Part shown: one piece after another, positions 1 to 8,197 of the stretch
How the letters are laid out: every line of letters starts with the position of its first letter
How positions within the stretch are numbered: position 1 is the first letter of the stretch
Source: Engraulis encrasicolus
Taxonomy: Eukaryota; Chordata; Actinopteri; Clupeiformes; Engraulidae
Assembly: GCF_034702125.1 (NCBI RefSeq)
Contig: NC_085860.1
Span: 56,374,419 to 56,438,418, forward strand
Direction of reading: 5' to 3'
Length of the DNA: 64,000 nucleotides
Translations under genes and position numbers: made by a program
Notes under the pieces: model-generated
What the model was told of the DNA's origin: nothing
Database searches by the model: none
Seen by the model: the letters and a program-made list of their open reading frames with translations, nothing else

Positions 1-169
1 GTTTTATCAGCAAGTGCGGTCCACAAAAATGCAAAAATCTGGCTTACAAAAGTAGGCATCTAACTAAAAATATTGAAGTTGCAAAGTGTTCACATGCATC
101 TTGCATCATTTTTGTAAGCAAAGCCCAGTCGCAGTCCACACAGAAATGCGCTTCACAGTTTCAAGCACC
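1..169. other. Left flank of the LTR element
   Basis: AT-rich flanking DNA with no ORF or recognisable repeat. The five bases before the LTR (GCACC) do not match the bases after the 3' LTR (CTATG), so no target-site duplication is visible. Confidence 0.5.
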
Positions 170-1501
170 TGTGGAGGAAATCTGGTATATAGAGTGACAG
201 ATTAGTTTGTGCTTGCACCTAAAGGATAATAAAAACGAACCGTATATTATACTACTTGCATTATAATTATATTACTATTATTACGTTTATATACTTTTAT
301 TTCTATTATATCTGCATGTTTCAGTTCTTAACTACTCTCTTATGTTGAACAGAGACTCAGAAAACCAGAGTGTGTGTATGTGTGTTAGTAAGAGCAGCCA
401 CGCTTGACAGAGACAATGATGGGCAGTCTGCCAAATGCAGGTGTACAGCACTGCCTGTACGAGGAGGCTTGTATGTGGGCCTGTGTGTGTGTGTGTGCCT
501 TAGCTTACATGCCCATGCCTTAAAGTGAGGAGAAGGAAAACATATTAATTAGTACATTAGGTAGGCGTTAAATTAGTTCTTATTAAAACTCTAGTTATGA
601 AAAAAGATAAAGGTGGTTATCCTTAGATATGACCATATACTAATAGAGAGTCCCTCTCCACATACATACAATGTGGCTGACTGAAAGTCTACGTGAAGCT
701 AGACCGTCGCTGGGAAGTTCCCCATTGTAAGAGACCAAGGGGCGCGACGACCTAGAAAATTCAGCTAGCAGCAGATGTTGCTAAACCGAAACTGCACAGT
801 GGGGGTTGCGGCGTTAGTTCAACACTTATAGAGTTCGTTTAAATCCAGGTCTGCTCTCTGGGTGTTGAATGGGTATTGCGGAATTTACTGTGTGCCTTGC
901 TTGAGTGCACCTGTATGCCCGTGACTCCAAAAGAACAAAACGGGAGTTTCCTCGTCCATGTAGGCAGGGACACCAACAGAGGAGGCCCATAATTGGGTCC
1001 TCAATACACAGTATACATTGGGTCAGAGGCCCTTTCAAATTGCTTTGTCCCAGGCCCAGTAACGTCCCTGCATGTAGGATCGAAACACAATGTACATACT
1101 GCAACTTCGTTAGATCTGGACATAAGTTATAGATAACGAAGGCTAGGTGACAGGTCTGATACCAGCTCCCAGTTTTAATGAAGAAAATGATTTAAGCACC
1201 AGAGGCGTATCTAGCCACCAGCTAGATACCAAGACCAACAATCGATTGGGACCCCTGAGCTCCTAGACAATGGATAGCAGCCTATGCTATACTACAGTAG
1301 TGGTGATTTTGGTGCAGAAGTTCATTCTTTTGCACTTTCGCTTGGGGCCCATATGAACATAGAATTGCCTCTGGAAAGCACATGATGTCACTGTTCAGAA
1401 TTAATTAAAAACCCAAAAACCCCCTTAAAAGTTATTCTTTTTGGAAAACTCCCGTCAATAAATCCACGATTATAAAATTTCCCGACATATCATAACGTCA
1501 T

Positions 1502-1597
1502 CTGATATTTGATTGGCCGAGAGGTGGTCAATCCAGGTGGACAAAGGACAGGGATTGGTCAGGTGTACAAGATGCCCCACACCTGGGAGCATAAAAG
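1502..1597 (+). promoter_or_regulatory. LTR promoter: inverted CCAAT boxes and TATA-like box
   Basis: Two ATTGG motifs (inverted CCAAT, near 1511 and 1554) precede ATAAAAG at 1591-1597. The spacing suits an RNA polymerase II core promoter, which would start the R region near 1620. The same sites occur in the 3' LTR (ATAAAAG at 17631). The polyadenylation signal lies about 375 bp downstream, so R would be unusually long. Confidence 0.55.
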
Positions 1598-1748
1598 ACG
1601 ACGAGCCCAGAGCTCGAGAGGATTTTTGCCAACGGAGTCCCAGAGACCACCTGAAGCATCTCCTCAGTTGATCAACTTCGCGGTTTGCTGTCTGGCTTTT
1701 GCAGTAAGTAATTCTCGACTTTGGTTTATGGGACTTAGTTTATTGAAA

Positions 1749-1862
1749 AGACTTAGGCTCCGAGAAAAACTTAGTCTCGGAGAAAAACTCAGTCTCTGAG
1801 GAAAACTTAGTTTCTGAGAAAACTTAGTCTCTGAGAAAAACTTAGCCTTTGGGAAAACTTTG
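1749..1862 (+). repeat. Tandem 17-18 bp repeats in the R region
   Basis: About six to seven degenerate copies of a unit like CTTAGTCTCTGAGAAAAA run in tandem. The same array is in the 3' LTR at about 17789-17902. It lies between the TATA-like box and the AATAAA signal, so it would be transcribed at both ends of the RNA. Confidence 0.8.
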
Positions 1863-1972
1863 GTTTTGCAGAAACTTGTTGTCTTGCTGAAATGTTTCAA
1901 GTCTAAGATGTATTGCATTGGAAACTTGTACGTTGAACTTGTTTGTACAATGTCCCTAACCTGAGTCGAGTT

Positions 1973-1978
1973 AATAAA
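1973..1978 (+). terminator. LTR polyadenylation signal AATAAA
   Basis: AATAAA sits in GAGTTAATAAAGTCTCC, downstream of the TATA-like box and before the LTR end. The identical signal at 18013-18018 in the 3' LTR would end the genomic RNA. Confidence 0.65.
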
Positions 1979-2104
1979 GTCTCCATCAACAATCTATGCT
2001 GGTGTATTTGCCTATTGATTGAATTGTCTTCTAACTTATCTCTATTTTATCCCATAATCACATGGTCTGGTGATTGTCACATCGATTGGAAACCACGACA
2101 AAAC

Positions 2105-2122
2105 TGGCGTCACGAACAGGAT
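2105..2122 (+). other. Primer-binding site, tRNA-Ser type
   Basis: TGGCGTCACGAACAGGAT begins four bases after the LTR end. It is complementary to the 3' end (with CCA) of a vertebrate tRNA-Ser of the CGA-anticodon type as I recall it (acceptor stem GTCACG/CGTGAC). The match covers all 18 bases. The tRNA assignment is from memory; the position and the TGG start are seen directly. Confidence 0.75.
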
Positions 2123-2208
2123 ATTGAAGAGGTCAAGGCCAACAGAGGTCATCTTCGCCAGCCACTGGAAGTGACATCAAAAAGGGATCCCAAACACCAA
2201 ATTGCAAG

Positions 2209-2789
2209 GTGAGCGCATTGCTTTAAATTAATTAATTTTGATGTCAGTTCCATGTGGGGGTGAGGTGAGACTCTGGGACCTCTAATAAAAAGAACTTGTG
2301 CATAAGGATTAATGATTCAGAATGGCAAAAGATTGTTGATGAGACACTACTGCAAAGCCGTCAGTATTATATGTTTGTCTGTCTGTTTGTTTTCCTTGCA
2401 AGGGGGTTTGCGGCTCTGCCGTGGTATGCGCATTTGTGAGAAGGTTATCTCACTGGATTTGGGTACCCATGTAGCTAAGGGTTTTTAGCTGCGGTGTGTT
2501 TGTCTGTCTTTGTTTGTTGTCTTGCAAGAAGGTTTGCGGCTTTGCCGTGGTATGCGCATTTGTGAGAAGGTTCTCTCACAGGTTATCGGGATCCCGGGTA
2601 GCTAAGGGTTTTTGGCTGCGGTATGTTTGTCTGTCTCTTTGTTTGTTTAAAGGCCTAAAATATGAATAGCTATTGTGAATTGCTGAAGTAAACCGTGCTT
2701 TGAAGAGCTTGGGTTTTGATAAATGCTTAAAAGGTGTATGAATGTGAACTAAAGTGTGAATGTTGCCTTTGTTTTTGTGTTAATGGTAG
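2209..2789 (+). other. Putative leader intron (GTGAGC...TAG)
   Basis: AAG|GTGAGC at 2206-2214 is a strong donor consensus. A pyrimidine-rich stretch ending TTAATGGTAG stops directly before the ATG of the 372-codon ORF at 2790. If spliced, the leader would join the first accessory ORF and remove the hairpin region, leaving the hairpins only on full-length RNA. Inferred from consensus only. Confidence 0.35.
2373..2640 (+). repeat. Duplicated leader unit with three hairpins per copy
   Basis: Two tandem units (2373-2497 and 2498-2624) plus the start of a third. Each unit holds three short hairpins in the same order: CGGC-TCT/TTT-GCCG (2411-2421; 2537-2547), GTGAGA-N6-TCTCAC (2436-2453; 2562-2579), and AGCTAA-N6-TTAGCT or TTGGCT (2473-2490; 2600-2617). 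In the last stem the copies differ by a change that keeps a G-U pair. The position between primer site and gag suits an RNA packaging or dimerisation signal. Confidence 0.7.
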
Positions 2790-3908
2790 ATGAAAAGGAC
2801 CCTGGTCATTGAAGAGCTTCCTATAAAGCCTGTAAAGTATCTCGTATCCGGGACCACGACGTTGTGCGATGAGTGTGATGTGTTTGAGGCTGTGGAGAAG
2901 TGGCTGATTGACGGACTCCGTGCACGCAGTGGCTATCCACTCGACTTCCAGCTCCCATCTTACCTAGCACAGCCCCGAGCGGGAGGAGCCCCACCCGTAA
3001 AGCCCCTAGTGGAAGAAGCCCCACCCCTACAACCCCAAGTGGAAGAAGCCCCACCCGACTCACCTAACCCCTATAGCCCGACTGTACCGGAAAACTGTGA
3101 TGAACTTAATGATAACTTTCTTACTGATGTTCTGCCAGATCTTCACGACATAGAAGAATACATATTCGCTCTTGCTGACAGCCCATTTATAGATGAGGAT
3201 CAGCCAGGAAACGAAGTAGAGGAGGCAGGGCAAGAGGCTAGGGAGGTAGAAGATCCTGACGAGGGAACGTCAGGGACAGTTGCAAGTCAAGATAGTGAGG
3301 ATTGGGAGCACAACAGAGCGCTTCTTGAGACAAGGTTTAGCGTGCGTGTCGAGAAGCAGATAGCAAAGCTAAAACAGTGGGGACAAGGATTACTGGGGAG
3401 GGGTGTGCCTGGGGAAAGGATTGATGAGATCATAACTCAGGGGGAGAGTGAGTTGCATGCGTGGAAGGAAGCTTATGTGTCAAATTTGAGCCAAGAGGGA
3501 GAAGAAGCAGAGATTGGTAACGTGATCGAGAGAAAGAATAGAGAGATAGCACAACTTGAGCAAGAAAGTGAGATATTAAAGTGGCGAGGGCCTCGCACCA
3601 CGAGGAAGCTTCCTGAGGGAAAGTGGTGCCCAAACACCCTGGTGTCAGGGACAGAGATTACCATACTAAACTTGAAAGGTACAGGGAAATACCAAGTGAA
3701 CGCAAGATCTAAGTTCCAGGTGAATGCCAAAACTAAGCGCACCACATCCCGCAGGTCTAGCCTTCCCACTGATCTACCCTACTTGGCCCTACATAGGGTA
3801 ATTGATGAATCCTGTGCTATTCTCCGTCCAGGAGAACTAGTGAGACGAGCTCTGATTGATTCATTGTACAAGCATACTAGAAGGATGGAAAGAAGCAGCA
3901 GTGAATAA
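2790..3908 (+). CDS. Accessory ORF upstream of gag, unknown function
   Basis: I do not recognise this 372-residue protein. It starts at a true ATG placed directly after a splice-acceptor-like TAG. The N-terminal 60 residues contain a CDEC pair. Residues about 67-95 are a Pro/Glu repeat (EEAPP recurring). Residues about 100-175 are very acidic. Residues about 175-265 are charged and look coiled-coil. The C-terminus is basic (repeated K/R) with no membrane segment. The epsilonretrovirus WDSV also has an accessory ORF between 5' LTR and gag, which is a positional analogy only. The frame is open over 1.1 kb next to a diverged element, which argues that it was a real gene. Confidence 0.6.
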   Translation: MKRTLVIEELPIKPVKYLVSGTTTLCDECDVFEAVEKWLIDGLRARSGYPLDFQLPSYLAQPRAGGAPPVKPLVEEAPPLQPQVEEAPPDSPNPYSPTVPENCDELNDNFLTDVLPDLHDIEEYIFALADSPFIDEDQPGNEVEEAGQEAREVEDPDEGTSGTVASQDSEDWEHNRALLETRFSVRVEKQIAKLKQWGQGLLGRGVPGERIDEIITQGESELHAWKEAYVSNLSQEGEEAEIGNVIERKNREIAQLEQESEILKWRGPRTTRKLPEGKWCPNTLVSGTEITILNLKGTGKYQVNARSKFQVNAKTKRTTSRRSSLPTDLPYLALHRVIDESCAILRPGELVRRALIDSLYKHTRRMERSSSE

Positions 3909-4348
3909 AAGATTGCCCAAGGTGACTATAACCTGTATGCCTTAAACACTTTTGAAGAAGTTTTTGCATTTATACATTGGTATAGCTCTATGTACTCTGT
4001 GTGAAAAAGGTCTAAGCATTTATTACCTGGACTGTTTGTATCAATGAATGTCATATTGAAGGACATTGTATGTGAATAGGCACAAAACAGCTCCTTAAGA
4101 GCTGCTGCATGAAGGGCACTTTTTTATGAAATCAAACCACTACTAAACTTCAAAGTAAAAAGCACTTATGTTAGTCATGCACTGTTAGCTAAAATTGTAT
4201 TGGGTCACGGTGTCCCCGAAAATAAACTTGATCACAAAAAGGGGACTATGTTTTGTATGTCACTCAAATAAATTTTAAATAAAAGGAAGAAGGCGGAAAA
4301 CTGAAATAGGGTGTGGAACTGGATAATTACTCATAACAGGTTTATGAA
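3909..4348 (+). other. Spacer between accessory ORFs
   Basis: AT-rich stretch with several AATAAA-like motifs (for example 4221, 4268 and 4279). I see no ORF or repeat. Confidence 0.4.
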
Positions 4349-4543
4349 ATGAACTTGGATCATACCTATTGCGAGCAAACACTAAGTAAAGCCTTGGTAA
4401 TTAGGAAAACAGAAGAGGGAGATTACGCAATAAGTGAAGTAACGATAAATCCCCAAGGGGAAAGTGAAGCATTTACTGTATACTGTAGCTCAAGACTAGC
4501 ACTGCTATTATATATAGAATTAAAACTTGGAGAACAAAACTAA
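4349..4543 (+). CDS. Small ORF upstream of gag, unknown
   Basis: A 64-residue ORF with an ATG start and no recognised domain. It is mixed acidic and hydrophobic, has no signal peptide, and ends LGEQN. It lies 125 bp before gag. It could be a small accessory protein or a chance ORF, and it is followed by ACTAAATAAAAG, which includes its stop. Confidence 0.3.
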   Translation: MNLDHTYCEQTLSKALVIRKTEEGDYAISEVTINPQGESEAFTVYCSSRLALLLYIELKLGEQN

Positions 4544-4667
4544 ATAAAAGATTCGCAGTCACTCATCAGAACATCCCGTAGGATTCTGTAAATACACGGT
4601 ACAATATCGATAGATTTCCACAACTGTCCAAAAAGCATTAGGGGCGTTAATAAACAGATCACGCACC

Positions 4668-7600
4668 ATGGCAGAAATAACCCCAATACAAATGGTCATC
4701 AGGAGTAATGCGGCCAGTCGGCTGGTCGTGGAAAATGTAAGTAAGAAATGGGCTGAGAGGACTAAAAAGGATGCCACCCCATGGCCTAAAGAAGGATCAC
4801 TCCTAATGTCCTTGCTAGTGCAAATGGAGGAGAAAATAAAAAACTATAAAAAGGCAGAAAAAGGAGAGAAAAGGCTCGTTAAACGAGAAACAGAGCTTGA
4901 AGTCCTGAAGGAGTTCATGAGACTAGGCGCGCAACACATCGAGGAAAGCAAGATGAAGGAAAAGAACAAGAAAATTGAGGCAGCTGGGGACCCAGGGCCA
5001 GCAAGGCCCCCTCCATATGCCCCGGCCACAGGGGCATGCCCTTCTGTTAGCCCACCAAACCAGCTCTATCCTGCAGTTCCAACACTGAGAGAAGGACCCA
5101 CGGGAGGCCCACCATATACACAGATAGCAAGATCAAGAAAACACCAGTGCGCCCCGCACCATCAGGTTCCGGCCTGGATGTGCCCCAACATTGATGTTGG
5201 GGACGAAGTACATCTGGATTCAATTGGGCTTAAGGGACCCACTGATGAACTAGTGACCCTGGTAAATGCCCTAGGTGATGGAAGAGCAGGTGCAAGAGGA
5301 CTGGTTGAGGACGCAATACATAGTCGCCCTCAACCAATGACGAGCCGAGTGCCCGGAGGAAGGGACGATAGAAGACCTGCCGTGATGACTTCAACTCCAG
5401 CGTACCCGCCAGGAAGGGAACAAGACCGACCCTCTGCCCTACAGTCCCCAATCACAGTCGGGGACTCGATGGAGCAGGTAAGTAGAGGAAACCGTGCGAT
5501 GAGCCCTTTAAGACCAACGATGGATCCAACATCAGGAGGAAGCCGTGCAGTGAGCCCTACAAGCATGGCAACCCGACACGAAACACTATTGGAGAGTGTC
5601 AACCCAGATAACCTTGCGGCCCAGACCACAGCGCTGCTGGAGTCCTGGGACAGAGAAGGAGCCGCCCAATACAACCGAATTCTGGAAGAAAGCGAGCTGA
5701 GAGGGAGCGGACCAGCAGTAACGTTCCAAGACCCGAGCTCCAGGACAAGTTCCCCAGGAGGAAGGGCAGAAGTGAGACGAAGCAGTGTGACCAGCCAGCA
5801 TCCAGGACAACCAAGTGCAACTACACAAAGAAGCACCTTCGTCGTCAGCCAACCCACCAGGAGGACGACTGAGGGGCATGGAAGCAAGGAACCAGCAACA
5901 GAGCAGAGATCCTCTCTCCCGCAATGGGCTGAGAGAGGACTATGGAATATCCAAGACAGGATGAACGAAGCATTCAATGACAAATTCACCTTACAAGACA
6001 GGGTCAACACTGAAGCAAGAAGAGAGCGAGGAGAAATCCGCGCACACCATCAAGATCTCAAGAATGAGGTAAGACTCCTGGGCAACCAGGTCGACAAACG
6101 ACAAAACCGACATGAGGACTGGCTGAAGGGTCTGGAGCGAGGACAGCATGATGATCTGATGACAGGAGTGATAATTGAACAACAAATGGAGAACGTCAAT
6201 TCAAGGGCAGCCCGGACGGAAGAAGCCCTAAGGAAACTGGGAGAAGTTATTGAAAGAACAAGACAGGAGACCCGTGAAGAAAACAGGGAACTGTGGAAAG
6301 AAACCCAGAAAGTCAAAGCTGACGCGCGCAAACTACGAGAAGATACGGTCCGCGACAGTGAGGACATACTGAATTTAACCCGGACCATGCATGAGATCCT
6401 GGGGGACAACGATGATGAGGAAGGCTCCGAGGAAGAATCTGAGAAAGAAGAAGACGGATATGAGGAAGAAGAGGACGAGGACGATGAAAACGGGTCACTG
6501 AGAAATCCAGAAGGAGCAGTAGGATATGCCATACCCATGAGGGAAGGCGAGTGTCCCTCCTGTCACCAGATGTTCAGAGGAGCCAGAGGGTTGACACAAC
6601 ACAGACGACAATCCCAAAATCCAGCCTGTCAACAAGGGATAGTCAAGATACGACTGAACGACGACCAGCGAGAAACAATGTTGCTCCTATCCCCGGCCAT
6701 GACTGCTCTGGGCCTGAAGAGCCTCAAGAAAATGAAGAAAGGAGTAGAAAAAGGAGTAAGCACCATGCGCCGAGGAATGAAGAAAGGGCTGGACGAGATA
6801 GAATGCGGAGTTAAAAAGGGCATCAACAAATCCAGGAAAGGATTGGAAAAGGAACAGAAAGAAGATAAAAAGAGACAAAAACGCCGACCCAGGCCCATGG
6901 AGGAGGAAACAGATGAATCGGAGCAGGAAGCAGAAATAATGGCCCCATTGGTAATCAAGAACAACCGAATCAACTATGAACCATGGAAGCACAGCGACTG
7001 TGAGTCCTGCATGAACAAACTGCCAGTGCTGGAGGACGGGGCAGGAATGTGGATAAGCCAGTTTGAAAAGGAAATGATCAACATTCATGTGACCCTAGGA
7101 GATGTGAAGTACCTCCTCAACAAAACTATAGGATATGCAGACACTGATGCTGTCTTTAAGGCAGCAGGACTAGGGGACATCATGTCACATTCCGCTAAGG
7201 ATTGCTACAACCTGAACCACTTCCGCTCGAAGATTTGGGAGGAGCTACGGAAGAAGTACCCGACTAGATGCACAGGAGATTTTATAGGAAAAATGAAGGA
7301 CGACGACAACCCAGCAGTGTTCATCAGCAAGGCAGCACAGGAGTATAAGATAAGAATGGACAGAGAACCTGACTCTGCACCGGCTGACCGCATGATGTTC
7401 AGGAAAGCAATCATGAATGCTCTCCCAGAGGCCGTGAGGGCAAAGGTAAAGGCGGAATCTCGCATAGAAACCACCTCACGGGAAGAATTCACCACAATAG
7501 TGGTCTACCATGTCAACTCATACAGAGAAGAGCAAGAAGAGAGAAAACGCCGCAATGAAGACGCACTGTACAAACTAACTCAAATGCAGATCCAGGAGGT

Positions 7601-8162
7601 AAGCAAGAATGCCAAAAAGGAGAAGCTGGGGATCCAGGCTGCAGTAGTAAATCAAGGAACCAGTCAAACTCCTCAACAAGCACCAGGAGGCGGGAGTCAG
7701 CCTCCTGTGAGTGCCCCTGTGAGTGCCCCTGTGAGTGCCCCTGTGAGTGCCCTGGAACAAGCACAACTCGCCACACAACAGCAACTAGGGCTCCTGCAAC
7801 AATCAATTCAAACCTTGGTAAACAACCAGCAGAGAGGCCAAGGACAGAGACAGTGGAACCCAAATAGACAGCAAAAGGGAAGACAGGGAGGACAGGGTCA
7901 GGGAAATAACCAAGGTAACCAACAACAATTCAATAACCAACCAGGTTGCTGGACATGCGGAGACCTGAATCACATAAAGAGAAATTGCCCCAAATGGCTG
8001 AGCCAACAGGGCCTGAACCCGCAGCAACTTGGACAGCAGCAACAACAGGCTGTGAATAACCCACCAGGAATCAACACAGGGGCAGGAGGACTGCAACAAA
8101 TCCCACAAACACAAACCGGAACCCAAGGGCCAGCTTCCCCGTATCGGGGAGCCCCTTGTTGA
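4668..8162 (+). CDS. gag: Gag polyprotein, 1164 residues
   Basis: Structural protein of the element. ATG at 4668 is in a good context (CACCATGG). Order seen: a helical charged N-terminus; a Pro/Ser/Arg-rich region (about residues 105-420); a long coiled-coil-like part (about 430-580); an acidic run (about 580-611); a C2H2/C2HC finger starting at C629 (CPSCHQMF then GLTQH); a basic repeat segment with recurring KKG units (about 680-740); a capsid-like region (about 760-990); four copies of PVSA (about 1008-1023); and a retroviral CCHC knuckle from C1094 (CWTCGDLNHIKRNC, spacing C-2-C-4-H-4-C). It is much longer than typical class I Gag (500-600 residues), mainly through the N-terminal half. 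It ends at TGA 8160-8162, in the same frame as pol. Confidence 0.85.
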   Translation: MAEITPIQMVIRSNAASRLVVENVSKKWAERTKKDATPWPKEGSLLMSLLVQMEEKIKNYKKAEKGEKRLVKRETELEVLKEFMRLGAQHIEESKMKEKNKKIEAAGDPGPARPPPYAPATGACPSVSPPNQLYPAVPTLREGPTGGPPYTQIARSRKHQCAPHHQVPAWMCPNIDVGDEVHLDSIGLKGPTDELVTLVNALGDGRAGARGLVEDAIHSRPQPMTSRVPGGRDDRRPAVMTSTPAYPPGREQDRPSALQSPITVGDSMEQVSRGNRAMSPLRPTMDPTSGGSRAVSPTSMATRHETLLESVNPDNLAAQTTALLESWDREGAAQYNRILEESELRGSGPAVTFQDPSSRTSSPGGRAEVRRSSVTSQHPGQPSATTQRSTFVVSQPTRRTTEGHGSKEPATEQRSSLPQWAERGLWNIQDRMNEAFNDKFTLQDRVNTEARRERGEIRAHHQDLKNEVRLLGNQVDKRQNRHEDWLKGLERGQHDDLMTGVIIEQQMENVNSRAARTEEALRKLGEVIERTRQETREENRELWKETQKVKADARKLREDTVRDSEDILNLTRTMHEILGDNDDEEGSEEESEKEEDGYEEEEDEDDENGSLRNPEGAVGYAIPMREGECPSCHQMFRGARGLTQHRRQSQNPACQQGIVKIRLNDDQRETMLLLSPAMTALGLKSLKKMKKGVEKGVSTMRRGMKKGLDEIECGVKKGINKSRKGLEKEQKEDKKRQKRRPRPMEEETDESEQEAEIMAPLVIKNNRINYEPWKHSDCESCMNKLPVLEDGAGMWISQFEKEMINIHVTLGDVKYLLNKTIGYADTDAVFKAAGLGDIMSHSAKDCYNLNHFRSKIWEELRKKYPTRCTGDFIGKMKDDDNPAVFISKAAQEYKIRMDREPDSAPADRMMFRKAIMNALPEAVRAKVKAESRIETTSREEFTTIVVYHVNSYREEQEERKRRNEDALYKLTQMQIQEVSKNAKKEKLGIQAAVVNQGTSQTPQQAPGGGSQPPVSAPVSAPVSAPVSALEQAQLATQQQLGLLQQSIQTLVNNQQRGQGQRQWNPNRQQKGRQGGQGQGNNQGNQQQFNNQPGCWTCGDLNHIKRNCPKWLSQQGLNPQQLGQQQQQAVNNPPGINTGAGGLQQIPQTQTGTQGPASPYRGAPC

Positions 8163-8197
8163 CGAGGCCCCGAAAAGCCGGGGGAGGGTCAGCTCCT
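8147..8197 (+). promoter_or_regulatory. Candidate UGA readthrough signal at the gag-pol junction
   Basis: Gag and pol share one frame, separated only by TGA at 8160-8162, followed by C (UGA-C is the leakiest stop context). Two alternative hairpins are possible: CGGGG (8147-8151) with CCCCG (8168-8172) around the stop, or CCCCG (8168-8172) with CGGGG (8179-8183), a 5-bp stem starting six bases after the stop. GGAG with CTCC farther downstream could extend a pseudoknot. Gammaretroviruses and epsilonretroviruses use same-frame readthrough, usually of UAG. Confidence 0.6.

Larger units (their letters stand above)
170..2100 (+). repeat. 5' LTR (about 1.93 kb) of the retroelement
   Basis: Begins TGTGGAGGAAATC and ends CCACGACA. 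It matches 16188-18140 almost throughout. A hand comparison finds about 32 substitutions (roughly 1.7%) plus a few indels, including 15 bases absent here near 331 and a different TG-repeat length near 483. It ends just before a primer-binding site, and the 3' copy follows a polypurine tract, as expected for LTRs. At 1.9 kb the LTR is long for a class I retrovirus-like element. Short ORFs inside it (for example 826-1132) are duplicated in both LTRs but look like chance. Confidence 0.95.

Noticed and set aside
826..1132. Overlapping ORFs of 92 and 75 codons inside the LTR, repeated in the 3' LTR
   Set aside because: They persist only because the LTRs are copies of each other. Both strands are open at once, there is no domain, and a noncoding promoter region is expected here.
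6050..6538. 162-codon minus-strand ORF in gag
   Set aside because: A shadow of the acidic gag region (Ser-rich antisense). No independent support.
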